A DNA stretch of 64,000 nt, taken from the NCBI RefSeq assembly GCF_004217145.1, contig NZ_SHKR01000012.1, forward strand, positions 248,001 to 312,000. Direction: 5' to 3'. A program made the translations under genes and the position numbers. The notes under the pieces are model-generated. The model was not told the origin of the DNA. It worked only from the letters and a program-made list of their open reading frames with translations, and did not search any database. This DNA comes from Kribbella rubisoli. GTDB lineage: Bacteria > Actinomycetota > Actinomycetes > Propionibacteriales > Kribbellaceae. Positions 33,468 to 42,393 of this stretch are shown piece by piece (within the stretch, counting starts at the first letter, position 1; each line of letters starts with the position of its first letter).

Positions 33468-34654
33468 GCATCCGTTTCGTCCTGGCCTCGAAGTCGCCGG
33501 CCAGGCTGAAGATGCTGCGCAGTGCGGGCATCGAGCCCGAGGTGATCGTCTCCGGCGTCTACGAGGACGACGTGACCGCGGAGAATCCGGGCGAGCTGGC
33601 GCGGTTGCTCGCGACGCTGAAGGCGCGAGCGGTGGTCGCGAACTTGAGCGATCACGCCACGGTGCTCGGGTGCGACTCGGTGCTGGAGTTCGACGGGGAG
33701 CCGTACGGGAAACCCGAGACGCCCGACGCCGCACGCGAGCGCTGGCGGATGATGCGCGGGCGCACCGGCGTACTGCACACCGGACACTGCCTGATCGACA
33801 CCTCGGCCAAGCAGGAGCTGCGGGAGCTGGCGTCGACCACCGTCCACTTCGCCGACCTGACCGACGACGAGATCGACGCGTACGTCGCCACCGGCGAACC
33901 GCTCGTCGTCGCCGGAGCGTTCACCGTCGACGGGCTCGGCGGGCCGTTCGTGACCGCGATCGAGGGCGATTACCACAACGTCGTCGGCCTGTCGTTGCCG
34001 TTGCTGCGGGACATGCTCGCGCAGGTCGGCATCGCCTGGCCCGAGCTGTGGAGGACCACGTCCGACTACGTCTACGACGAGACCGTCGCCTCGACGTACG
34101 ACGACACACGCGGCGGCCTCACCCGCGCCGTGGCTGCCGCCGAGGCAGTGGATTCTCTGCTCCCCAAGGGCGGTCGCGTCCTCGAGCTGGCCGTCGGCAC
34201 CGGCATCGTCGGCGCCGAGCTCGTTGCCCTAGGCAACCTAGTGCACGGCGTCGACATCTCGACCGCAATGCTCCAGCATGCCCGCGTCCGGCTCCCGGGC
34301 CACGTCGCCGCGGCCGACGCGACGCGGCTCCCGATCGCGGATCGGCGCTGCGACGCGGTCGTAGCCGTCTGGCTGCTGCACCTGCTCAACAACAGCGAGC
34401 CGGTCATCGCCGAGGTCGCCCGGGTCCTACGCACCGACGGCGTCTTCGTCACCACCACCGAAAAAACCGACGCGAGCCGCTACGCCGACGGCCGGGACCC
34501 CCACGACACGCGCTCCCAGGACTCCCTCGCCCACCTCGCCGCGGTTGCAGCCCGCCACGGCCTGGTACTGGACGGCGCAACAACCTTCACGGGCCCAGTG
34601 CGCAACACGGGCGAGATCCCGCAATACCCCTTGGTTCGCTTCCGCCGCGCCTGA
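33464..34654 (+). CDS. Maf-type nucleotide pyrophosphatase fused to a SAM-dependent methyltransferase
   Basis: A 396-residue two-domain protein. Residues 1-~205 are a complete Maf domain: ASKSPARLKMLRSAG at the N-terminus, GCDSVLEFDGEPYGKP (near 69-84), WRMMRGRTGVLHTGH and GAFTVDGLGGPF. Maf proteins hydrolyse non-canonical or excess nucleoside triphosphates and link to division control. Residues ~225-396 are a class I methyltransferase with motif I VLELAVGTGIVGAEL, VHGVDISTAML and DAVVAVWLLHLLNN. The same domain pairing occurs in vertebrate ASMTL, but the methyltransferase there is of another type. No stop or start interrupts the joint. The substrate of the second domain is unknown. It is coupled to the DUF885 gene by overlapping codons. 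Confidence 0.88.
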   Translation: MSIRFVLASKSPARLKMLRSAGIEPEVIVSGVYEDDVTAENPGELARLLATLKARAVVANLSDHATVLGCDSVLEFDGEPYGKPETPDAARERWRMMRGRTGVLHTGHCLIDTSAKQELRELASTTVHFADLTDDEIDAYVATGEPLVVAGAFTVDGLGGPFVTAIEGDYHNVVGLSLPLLRDMLAQVGIAWPELWRTTSDYVYDETVASTYDDTRGGLTRAVAAAEAVDSLLPKGGRVLELAVGTGIVGAELVALGNLVHGVDISTAMLQHARVRLPGHVAAADATRLPIADRRCDAVVAVWLLHLLNNSEPVIAEVARVLRTDGVFVTTTEKTDASRYADGRDPHDTRSQDSLAHLAAVAARHGLVLDGATTFTGPVRNTGEIPQYPLVRFRRA

Positions 34655-34668
34655 TCGGCAGCTCGACA

Positions 34669-34696
34669 GGAGGTGTCGCCGACTCCGGCGCCCTCC
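34669..34696. terminator. Stem-loop between convergent genes
   Basis: GGAGG-TGT-CGCCG (34669-34681) pairs with CGGCG-C-CCTCC (34686-34696) around the loop ACTC, a two-part GC-rich stem with a small internal loop. It lies 14 bp after the Maf-methyltransferase stop and 65 bp before the end of the epsilon-subunit gene on the other strand. No U-tract is present. Confidence 0.45.
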
Positions 34697-34761
34697 GATG
34701 CTGCGGTACGCGTGAGCGAACCGCCAGGTAGACGTATACGTCCTGTCGTGCTGCAGACGGA

Positions 34762-34968
34762 CTACGGGTGTGCCGACGCGCGCCACTGGCCGGGGCCAGG
34801 GTGGAACGGGGTGCGGGCGTTGCGCCAGTAGGTGGCCCAGTTGCCGGCGCGTTGTGGGTCCGGTGCAGGCCCGGGAGCGGCGGAGCGGGCGGCCAGCACG
34901 GTGATCAGGGCGGCGAGCTCTTCCGGCGTCGGATCGCCCTTGACAACCCGCACCAAAGTCTCACTCAT
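34762..34968 (-). CDS. Acyl-CoA carboxylase epsilon subunit
   Basis: A 68-residue protein. It begins MSETLVRVVKGDPTPEELAAL and contains ITVLAARSAA and, near the end, WATYWRNAR. This is the pattern of the small epsilon subunit that stabilises actinobacterial acetyl/propionyl-CoA carboxylase complexes by bridging alpha and beta. The long open frame upstream overlaps the beta subunit and is not coding; ATG at 34968 is preceded by GAGG about 8 nt away. It follows the beta-subunit gene by 89 bp on the same strand, which is the usual genetic order. Confidence 0.85.
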   Translation of the reverse strand: MSETLVRVVKGDPTPEELAALITVLAARSAAPGPAPDPQRAGNWATYWRNARTPFHPGPGQWRASAHP

Positions 34969-35057
34969 CACAAAGTCCTCTCTTGCCGCTTGCCTCGTGT
35001 TCCTTACGTCCGAAGAAGTGTGGGCGATAGCCCTCGGATCTTCGGACGCAAGGTTCG

Positions 35058-36635
35058 TCACAGGGGGATGTTGCCGTGCTTCTTCGGGGGGAGGGTGTCG
35101 CGCTTGGTGCGGAGGAGACGGAGGGCGCGGATGATTTCGGCGCGGGTCTCGCTGGGCTTGATGACCGAGTCGATGTAGCCGCGTTCGGCCGCGATGTACG
35201 GGTTCGCGAGGTGGTCCTCGTACTCCGTGATCAGCTGCTGGCGGCGGGACTCCGCGTCCTCGGCGCCGGCCAGTTCGCGGCGGTACAGGATGTTGACCGC
35301 GCCCTGGGCGCCCATCACCGCGATCTGCGCGGTCGGCCAGGCGATGTTCATGTCCGCGCCGAGATGCTTCGAACCCATCACGTCGTACGCGCCGCCGTAG
35401 GCCTTGCGGGTGATGACGGTGATCATCGGGACGGTCGCCTCGGCGTACGCGTAGATCAGCTTGGCGCCGCGGCGGATGATGCCGTTCCACTCCTGGTCGG
35501 TGCCGGGCAGGAAACCGGGTACGTCGACGAAGGTCAGGATCGGCAGGTTGAACGCGTCGCAGGTCCGGACGAAGCGCGCCGCCTTCTCGGACGCGTCGAT
35601 GTCGAGCGTGCCGGCGAACTGCATCGGCTGGTTCGCGACCACGCCGACCGGGCGGCCCTCGACCCGGCCGAAGCCGACGATCATGTTCGGCGCGAACAGC
35701 GCGTGCACCTCGAGGAATTCGCCGTCGTCGACGACCGCCTCGATCGCGGTGTGCATGTCATACGGCTGGTTCGGTGAGTCCGGGACCAGCGTGTCCAGGG
35801 CGAGATCGGTCTCGGTGGGCTCGAGGTCCGCGGGTGCGTCGTACACCGGCGGGTCCTCGAGGTTGTTCTGCGGGAGGTGACCGACGAGCGCCTTCACCCA
35901 CTCGATCGCGTCCTCCTCGTCGCTACCGAGGTAGTGCGCGTTGCCGGACTTGGTGTTGTGCGTCCGCGCGCCGCCGAGCTCCTCCTGGGTGACGTCCTCG
36001 CCGGTGACGGTCTTGATCACGTCCGGACCGGTGATGAACATGTACGACGACTCGTCGACCATGACCGTGAAGTCGGTGACCGCGGGGGAGTAGACCGCGC
36101 CGCCGGCACACGGGCCCATGATGAGAGAGATCTGCGGGATCACGCCGGACGCACGGACGTTGCGGCGGAAGATCTCGCCGTACAGCCCGAGGGAGACCAC
36201 GCCTTCCTGGATCCGGGCGCCGCCGGAGTCGTTGATGCCGATCAGCGGGCAGCCGATCTTCATCGCCAGGTCCATCACCTTGACGATCTTCTCGCCGAAG
36301 ACCTCGCCCAGGCTGCCGCCGAAGACGGTGAAGTCCTGCGCGAACACGCACACCTGACGGCCGTCGATGGTGCCGAACCCGGTCACCACGCCGTCGCCGT
36401 ACGGGCGGTTGCCGTCCAGGCCGAAGCTGGTCGAGCGGTGCCGGGCGAATTCGTCCAGCTCGGAGAACGAGCCCTCGTCGAGCAGCAGCTCGATCCGCTC
36501 GCGGGCGGTCTTCTTACCGCGCGCGTGCTGCTTCTCCACGGCGCGCTCGGACCCGGCATGCACGGCCTCGTCCAGCCGGTGCTCGAGGTCCGCGAGCTTC
36601 CCGGCCGTGGTGTGGATGTTCACCGTCTCTCCCAT
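35058..36635 (-). CDS. Acyl-CoA (propionyl/acetyl-CoA) carboxylase beta subunit
   Basis: A 525-residue carboxyltransferase, full length for AccD5/PccB proteins. Signature blocks are [15 protein letters not shown], the first oxyanion site [29 protein letters not shown] and the second oxyanion site [19 protein letters not shown]; the conserved C-terminus [10 protein letters not shown] is present. It transfers CO2 from biotin to propionyl- or acetyl-CoA, for fatty-acid and odd-chain metabolism. The ATG at 36635 ([14 protein letters not shown]) fits family starts; the frame is open further upstream but runs against the next gene. The alpha subunit is not in the window. BirA, 6 kb away, would load its biotin. 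Confidence 0.93.
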   Translation of the reverse strand: MGETVNIHTTAGKLADLEHRLDEAVHAGSERAVEKQHARGKKTARERIELLLDEGSFSELDEFARHRSTSFGLDGNRPYGDGVVTGFGTIDGRQVCVFAQDFTVFGGSLGEVFGEKIVKVMDLAMKIGCPLIGINDSGGARIQEGVVSLGLYGEIFRRNVRASGVIPQISLIMGPCAGGAVYSPAVTDFTVMVDESSYMFITGPDVIKTVTGEDVTQEELGGARTHNTKSGNAHYLGSDEEDAIEWVKALVGHLPQNNLEDPPVYDAPADLEPTETDLALDTLVPDSPNQPYDMHTAIEAVVDDGEFLEVHALFAPNMIVGFGRVEGRPVGVVANQPMQFAGTLDIDASEKAARFVRTCDAFNLPILTFVDVPGFLPGTDQEWNGIIRRGAKLIYAYAEATVPMITVITRKAYGGAYDVMGSKHLGADMNIAWPTAQIAVMGAQGAVNILYRRELAGAEDAESRRQQLITEYEDHLANPYIAAERGYIDSVIKPSETRAEIIRALRLLRTKRDTLPPKKHGNIPL

Positions 36636-36713
36636 GAACGCGCAGCCTACGCGCCAGTACGCCCTACCGCCTGTGACGTCCGCCGCAACGCGTCGCTGAA
36701 CCTGCGGCCCCGG

Positions 36714-36719
36714 TAGGTT
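36714..36719 (+). promoter_or_regulatory. Putative -10 box of the frameshifted gene
   Basis: TAGGTT is followed by 6 nt and GTG at 36726, again the leaderless layout. The promoter appears intact although the gene is broken. Confidence 0.4.
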
Positions 36720-36725
36720 TCCGTC

Positions 36726-38485
36726 GTGGCGGACGCGCGAGTCAGTGCACTGATCCGGAGAATCAACGAGCTCGTCGAGGCGGACACCGGGAGCCGGTCG
36801 CTGGCTGTCGGCGACCAGATCACCAGGCGGGTGACACGGTCCGATCAGCGGCGCCTGCGCCTGCTGGTGGACAACCTCGACATTCCGGCCCGGCTCGCGC
36901 CGCGGGCTGGGGAGGCCGATCCGCGGGCCGGGATCCGTGAGGCCCTGATCGAGACGGTCGCGAGCTGCACCGGCGTACTGGAACCGCGGGAGCCGGTCGA
37001 GGAGTCGCTCTATCCGTACGGCCGGTCCCGGTTCGAGGCGGCCAACAGCCGGCTGCACGCGCAGTACGAGACACCGCGTTTGGTCGCCGGCCTCCGGCCG
37101 GACGGGCGGACGGACGATCTCGGCATATTCCCGCCTCCGGCCGTCGACGGGGACCTGCTGGCTGCGCACGCGGCGGTCGTGGCGATCTGCGCCCGCACGG
37201 GAGGTACGGAGCAGGCTGTGCTGGGCGAGATCGTTGCCTCCGGCCGCGGCGCCCACGCCACGACTGCGGCGCGGATGCTGATCCGGTCGCGCTCTGACTT
37301 CGCGGCGCTTCCGGCGCCGGAGCGGAACGCGCTCATCACGGCGATCGGCGATCACCTCGAAGCCCAGTTCGAGAACCACGAGCGGCAGGACCCGGACCCG
37401 GAGATCGGCGCCGTACTGGCGGATCGGCAGCAGCTGGCCGGGTTCGGCTCCACCGCGATCACCACGGCAAGCCAGGACGCCCGCGACGAGATCGCCCACC
37501 TGCACGGTTCTTCGACGAGGTCGGCTGGCCGCCCGCCGTGGAGCGACCGGAATCGGTCCACGATCTGTGCGTACAGGTCCAGGGAGCCGTGGCGGAGCTC
37601 ACCGACGCACCCAACTCGCGGTGGGACGGCAAGATCGAACCCGACGGCGGCCAAGCCCCCGACACGACCCTCCGCCTCACCGAGGACCAGGCGATGGCGC
37701 TCGGCAAGCTGCTCGAGAGCAGCCGCACTCATCCGCTCGACGGGGCCGACGCGACCGCTGCCCGGGAGGGGTTCCAGGTGGTGGCGGCGTCGTTCGCGCG
37801 TTGGGCCGTTCCGGAGGAGTACGACGCGCGGCACGAGGCGGCGACGGCCTCGGTCGGATCGCGGTTCGCCACGATCGAGCAGGCCGTCGGGACGGCTTTC
37901 GCGGAGGATCACGGGCGAGACATCGTCGACCGGTCGTTGCCGTACGAGCTTGCGACCCAGGTACGCCAGGCGCAGCCGCCGGCTCCGGACAGGCGACTGG
38001 CGCCGGCGGCCCGTGCGTTCGCGACCGCCGTCGACGAAGCCGCCGGCCTGGAGGAGGGCGAGACGCTGCGCCGGATGGCCGGCGAAGGCCCGGTCCGGAT
38101 GGTCGGGGCGGCTGCGGAGGAGCTGGCGGTGGCTGCCGGAGTACCGAACGTCGAGCGGCCGTTCGCCGTCGGCCGGATCACCGACGAGACCGACCTCCAG
38201 TTCGCGGCGCTGCCGAGCGTGCTCGACAACCGGAAGCACGCCGACGCAGCTCAGGAGTACGGCAAGGTTGTCGGCGAGGTCGCCGTGTCGATGGCAGAGA
38301 CCTACGCGGCGAACCCCGGCATGGCCCGGAACGAGTCACTCGCGCGACAGCAAGACACGACGTCCCGCTTCGCCTCCGGCGACCCGGCGCTGGCCCGTCC
38401 CCAGGCCCAGCCCCGCGACCCGGCCCCGACCGCGAACCGCACGACATCCGGCCCCGACCAGAAACGCCCGACGCTCGACCGCTGA
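36726..38485 (+). pseudogene. Hypothetical gene interrupted by a -1 frameshift near 37505
   Basis: Two open frames join into one likely protein of ~586 residues of unknown family. The first part (36726 to ~37505, 260 residues) is helical and Arg/Ala-rich and ends [13 protein letters not shown]. Beyond that its frame turns into low-quality Arg/Ser-rich sequence. The second part reads on in the -1 frame as [20 protein letters not shown] and continues to 38485. Restoring one base at 37505-37506 (CACGG to CACCGG) gives a smooth [11 protein letters not shown] join. I see no slippery heptamer, so a real deletion or sequencing error is more likely than programmed shifting. Both halves are alanine-rich and acidic; no domain is recognised. 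The second half alone could start at GTG 37538. Confidence 0.7.
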
Positions 38486-38497
38486 GACCGCACGGTG

Positions 38498-38974
38498 TCA
38501 GGTGGGGCCGACGGCGAAGAGTTTGGTGAGGCGGGCGGCTTGGGCCAGGTCGCCGCGGACTGAGAGGCGTTGTTTGAGGACTGCCACGATCGGGTCCTCG
38601 TTGCCGGTGACGATCCGGAGCAGGGTGGCGGGATCAGTGCGGATGGAAATGTCCGCGGGAGCAGGTTGCCTCGACAGCACCGTGCATCGGCTGTCGTGGA
38701 CGTGGATCCAGTACTCGTCGACGGAGTGACCGTCCCCGCCCGCGCCGGTGATCTGCCAGCTGATCACAGCGTCGAACCCGGCGGCCCGGGCGGGTCGGAG
38801 GTACTCCGGCATCCGGCGAAAGATCTCGCGCAACGCGACCTCTCGCACTCCCCCGATGAGACGATGCCGAAGCTCCCGCTCCGACGTCCGGTCGACCAAT
38901 CGGGCCAGCTCGCTCGCGTCCAAGGTCGTGATGCCCTCGGACTCCAGCCAACCGGCACTGCCTCGTTCGGTCAT
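38498..38974 (-). CDS. SCP2 sterol-carrier-domain protein
   Basis: A 158-residue protein whose C-terminal ~110 residues fit an SCP2-like lipid-binding fold (ISWQITGAGGDGHSVDEYWIHVHDSRCTVL with key points WQITG, DEYWIHV; then DISIRTDPATLLRIVTGNEDP and KQRLSVRGDL). Such domains carry lipids or act as accessory hydrophobic pockets. The N-terminus is helical with no signal peptide. It is divergent from a TetR regulator with 64 bp between the starts, and the double palindrome in that gap could control both genes. GGGGTGG precedes the ATG. Confidence 0.8.
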   Translation of the reverse strand: MTERGSAGWLESEGITTLDASELARLVDRTSERELRHRLIGGVREVALREIFRRMPEYLRPARAAGFDAVISWQITGAGGDGHSVDEYWIHVHDSRCTVLSRQPAPADISIRTDPATLLRIVTGNEDPIVAVLKQRLSVRGDLAQAARLTKLFAVGPT

Positions 38975-38993
38975 CGACCACCCCCGCGGCTTT

Positions 38994-39032
38994 CCTACCG
39001 GACTGTAGGAATTTCCTACGATGCGGTAGGTT
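38994..39032. promoter_or_regulatory. Tandem palindromic operator and leaderless -10 box of TetR/SCP2 pair
   Basis: CCTAC-N6-GTAGG occurs twice, at 38994-39009 and 39015-39030, with centres 21 bp apart (two helical turns). The segment between them, GTAGGAATTTCCTAC (39005-39019), is itself a perfect 15-bp palindrome. The second right arm overlaps TAGGTT (39027-39032), a -10 box 6 nt before the GTG at 39039. On the other strand TACAGT (39007-39002) could serve the SCP2 gene. Confidence 0.7.
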
Positions 39033-39038
39033 TGTCAA

Positions 39039-39665
39039 GTGGTCGAGGACCCTGAACGACGTCGGCGGGCTCGTCATCTCGGTCCGGAGCGCCGTCGCCC
39101 GCTGATCCTGGATGCCGCGCTCGAGGTCTTCTCGGCGAACGGCTTCGCCGGTACGACGATGCAGTCCGTCGCGGACGCGGCCGGCGTCACCAAGCCCGTC
39201 GTCTACGACTCGTTCGCGAACCGCGACGAGCTGCTCCTGGCCCTGCTCGGCCGCGAGGAGCAGCACCTGGTCGTCTCGATCGTCTCCGCGCTGCCCGCGG
39301 ACCCGAGCGTCGGCACCCCGGAGGAGCATGTCCTCGAGGGCCTGACCGCGTTCCTGACCGCGGTGTCCAAGCAGCCGCAGTCGTGGCGCATCGTCTTCGG
39401 CGCGCAGTACGGCGCTGCGCCCGTCGTCGCCGAGCGGGTCCGCGCCGCCCGCGCGTTCCTGGTCGAGAGCCTGCGTCTGACCCTGCTCCAGTCGCTCCCC
39501 GGCGTCGCGGACCCCGACGCGAACCTCCCGGTCCTCGCCGAGCTGCTCGCCTCGATGACCGAGTCCTGCGCCCGGATGCTCGTCGTCGACGGCACCGACC
39601 GCACCCCGGCCGAGCTGGCGAAGACCGTCTCCCAGGTCGTCGCAGGCGGCTTCGGCAACGTCTGA
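39039..39665 (+). CDS. TetR-family transcriptional regulator
   Basis: A 208-residue regulator. The basic N-terminal tail (RRRRARHL) leads into the helix-turn-helix: ILDAALEVFSANGFAGTTMQSVADAAGVTKPVVYDSF (key turn AGVTKPVVYD). The C-terminal ligand domain spans the remainder (LEGLTAFLTAVSKQPQSWRIVFG onward). The GTG start lies 6 nt after TAGGTT, so the message is probably leaderless. Its own promoter is covered by a double palindrome, indicating negative autoregulation. The divergent SCP2-type gene suggests a lipid or acyl ligand (inference). Confidence 0.88.
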   Translation: MVEDPERRRRARHLGPERRRPLILDAALEVFSANGFAGTTMQSVADAAGVTKPVVYDSFANRDELLLALLGREEQHLVVSIVSALPADPSVGTPEEHVLEGLTAFLTAVSKQPQSWRIVFGAQYGAAPVVAERVRAARAFLVESLRLTLLQSLPGVADPDANLPVLAELLASMTESCARMLVVDGTDRTPAELAKTVSQVVAGGFGNV

Positions 39666-39765
39666 GCGCGACATACTGTGAAGTAGCTGAACGCGCGGTC
39701 ACGATCGGCTTCCAGTGGTTGGACTGTGCGGCGTCGACGGGCGTCCGCCGATAGGGTGGGCGAAC

Positions 39766-42393
39766 GTGAGCGAGACCGGTAGTGAGACCCGTACCCGCGC
39801 GCGGTTCGAGGTGCCCGAAGAACTCAGGGCCGACGTCCGCCTGCTCGGCGAGATCCTCGGCAAGGTTCTGGTCGAGTACGCCGGGCAGCCGCTGCTCGAC
39901 GACGTCGAGAAACTGCGCGAGCTGACCATTGCCGGTGACGGCGCCGCGGCCGAGCAGTTGGTCGCGTCATGGCCGCACGAGCGGGCCGAGGATGTGGCGC
40001 GGGCCTTCACCTGCTACTTCCACCTGACCAACCTGAGCGAAGAGCTGCACCGCGCCCGGGTACTGCGGGAGCGCGACCGCGCCGGCAGCGAGGCCGTGGT
40101 GTCCGAGCTGGCCCAGGCCGTCGAGCAGATCGCCCGCGACAGCGGCGAGCAGCAGGCCCGTGCCCTGCTGAACGGGCTGGAGTTCCGCCCGGTCCTGACC
40201 GCGCACCCGACCGAGGCCCGGCGCCGCGCCGTACTGGCCACGATCCGGCGCATCTCCGCGCTCCTGGACGAGCGCCACGACCCGCGCGCCGGCGACAGCG
40301 ACCTCGCGGAGAACCGTCGCCGCCTCGTCGAGCAGGTCGACGTGCTCTGGCGTACGGCGCAACTCCGCACCAGCCGGCCCACCCCGCTGGACGAGGTCCG
40401 GTCCGCGATGGCCGTGTTCGAAGAGACCCTGTTCGATGTCGTAGGCAACGTGTACCGCCGCCTCGACGACGCGCTGGCCGGTGACGCAGCCGGCACCCGT
40501 ACACCGGTAGTCGCGCCGTTCGTGCACCTGGGTTCCTGGATCGGCGGCGACCGGGACGGCAACCCGAACGTCACCGCAGCGATCACCCGGGAGGCCATGC
40601 AGATCCAGGCCGACCACGTGCTCCGGGCGCTCGAGCAGGCCACCGAGGAGCTCGGCCGCGCGCTCACGCTGGACGCCGCGACCACTCCGCCGTCCGCACC
40701 GGTCCGCCGCATCCTGGAGGACGCCCGGGCGGTCAACCCGGAGCTGATCGCTGACATCGAGACCCGGTCGCCGGCCGAGCCGCACCGGCAGCTCCTGCTG
40801 CTCGCAGCGCGCCGCCTAGCCGCCACGCGATCCCGTGACGCCGACTTCGGCTACCCGCGGGCCGCTGACTTCCTCCACGAGCTCAAGGTCCTGCAGGACT
40901 CACTCGTCACAGCCGGCGCACCACGCCAGGCGTACGGCCAGCTGCAGCAGCTCATCTGGCAGGTGAACTCGTTCGGCTTCCACCTGGCAGAGCTGGAGAT
41001 CCGCCAGCACTCCGCAGTACACGCCAAGGCGCTGGAAGAGGTGCTGGGCGGCGGCGAGCTCTCCGACCAGACGGAAGAAGTGCTGGCCACACTCCGGGTC
41101 ATCGGTCAGATCCAGCAGCGCTTCGGGCCCGAGGCCTGCCGTCGGTACGTCGTGTCGTTCACCCGCAACGCCGGCGACCTGGCAGCCGTCTACGAGCTGG
41201 CTGACGCCGCGCTGGACGGGCGCCCGATCGAGCTGGACGTCGTACCGCTGTTCGAGACCGGTGAGGACCTGCAGAACTCGGTGGAGGTGCTGGACAACGC
41301 GATCCAGCTCACCCGGGTGCGGCACCGCCTCACCGCGAACGACCGGCGCTTCGAGGTCATGCTCGGGTACTCCGACTCCGCCAAGGACGTCGGACCGGTG
41401 TCGGCGACGCTGGCGCTGTACGACGCGCAGGCGCGGATCACGGCGTGGGCGCAGCGTAACGCGATCCGGCTGACGCTGTTCCACGGTCGTGGTGGTGCGC
41501 TGGGTCGTGGCGGTGGTCCGGCGAACCGCGCAGTACTCGCGCAGGCTCCCGGGTCGGTCGGCGGCAGGTTCAAGCTGACCGAGCAGGGCGAGGCGATCCC
41601 GGCGCGGTACGGGAACGCACCGATCGCGCAGCGGCACATCGAGCAGGTGACCGCGGCGACGCTGCTGGCATCCACTCCGGCGATCGAGGAGCGGGCCACC
41701 GCGGCGGCGGAGCGGTTCGCGGTGATGGAGAAGACGCTCGACGAGGCCGCGCGTACGGCGTACCACCAGCTGGTGAAGGCGGATGGTTTCGCTGAGTGGT
41801 TCGGCAGGGTGACTCCGCTGGAGGAGCTCGGCCAGCTGCCGCTCGGGTCGCGGCCGGCACGGCGTGGTGTGGCGGTGTCGTCGCTGGAGGACCTGCGGGC
41901 GATCCCGTGGGTGTTCGCCTGGTCGCAGGCTCGCGTGAACGCACCTGGCTGGTACGGCCTCGGTACGGCGCTGTCTGCCGTCGGGGACGTCACCCTGCTG
42001 CAGGAGGCTAACCAGAACTGGCCGCTGTTCCAGGTGATGCTGGAGAACGCGGAGATGTCGCTGGCGAAGACGGACCGGCGCATCCTTGGCCGCTACCTGG
42101 AGCTGGGCGACCGGCCGGAGCTGACGCAGCTCATGCTCGACGAGCACGCGCTGACGACCGAATGGGTGCTCAAGGTGCTCGGCGAGGAGCGACTGCTTCA
42201 GGGGCGCCGTGTGCTCGGCCGTGCGGTCGAGCTGCGCAACCCGTACGTCGACGCGCTCAGCTACCTGCAGCTGCGGGCACTGCGGACCCTGCGCACCGAC
42301 GACTCGCTGGATGAGGACCAGATCGTCCGCACTCGACGCCTGCTGTTGTTGACCGTCTCTGGCGTTGCCGCCGGTCTGCAGAACACCGGATGA
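39766..42393 (+). CDS. ppc: Phosphoenolpyruvate carboxylase
   Basis: An 875-residue enzyme that carboxylates phosphoenolpyruvate to oxaloacetate, the main anaplerotic step. Signature blocks are all present: the catalytic His147 in VLTAHPTEARRRAV, GSWIGGDRDGNPNVT, VMLGYSDSAKDVG, the second catalytic motif FHGRGGALGRGGGP (residues ~572-585) and the conserved C-terminal QNTG. The GTG at 39766 is chosen because the protein then starts at a typical distance from the first conserved helix; the frame is open 17 codons upstream. A TAGGGT hexamer lies 8 nt before it. Its stop overlaps the birA ATG (ATGA), so the two are co-translated. Confidence 0.95.
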   Translation: MSETGSETRTRARFEVPEELRADVRLLGEILGKVLVEYAGQPLLDDVEKLRELTIAGDGAAAEQLVASWPHERAEDVARAFTCYFHLTNLSEELHRARVLRERDRAGSEAVVSELAQAVEQIARDSGEQQARALLNGLEFRPVLTAHPTEARRRAVLATIRRISALLDERHDPRAGDSDLAENRRRLVEQVDVLWRTAQLRTSRPTPLDEVRSAMAVFEETLFDVVGNVYRRLDDALAGDAAGTRTPVVAPFVHLGSWIGGDRDGNPNVTAAITREAMQIQADHVLRALEQATEELGRALTLDAATTPPSAPVRRILEDARAVNPELIADIETRSPAEPHRQLLLLAARRLAATRSRDADFGYPRAADFLHELKVLQDSLVTAGAPRQAYGQLQQLIWQVNSFGFHLAELEIRQHSAVHAKALEEVLGGGELSDQTEEVLATLRVIGQIQQRFGPEACRRYVVSFTRNAGDLAAVYELADAALDGRPIELDVVPLFETGEDLQNSVEVLDNAIQLTRVRHRLTANDRRFEVMLGYSDSAKDVGPVSATLALYDAQARITAWAQRNAIRLTLFHGRGGALGRGGGPANRAVLAQAPGSVGGRFKLTEQGEAIPARYGNAPIAQRHIEQVTAATLLASTPAIEERATAAAERFAVMEKTLDEAARTAYHQLVKADGFAEWFGRVTPLEELGQLPLGSRPARRGVAVSSLEDLRAIPWVFAWSQARVNAPGWYGLGTALSAVGDVTLLQEANQNWPLFQVMLENAEMSLAKTDRRILGRYLELGDRPELTQLMLDEHALTTEWVLKVLGEERLLQGRRVLGRAVELRNPYVDALSYLQLRALRTLRTDDSLDEDQIVRTRRLLLLTVSGVAAGLQNTG

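Noticed and set aside
37495..37515. Programmed -1 frameshift in the hypothetical gene
   Set aside because: No X-XXY-YYZ slippery heptamer or downstream structure is evident, and tandem re-pairing in the -1 frame would be poor. A one-base deletion explains it more simply.
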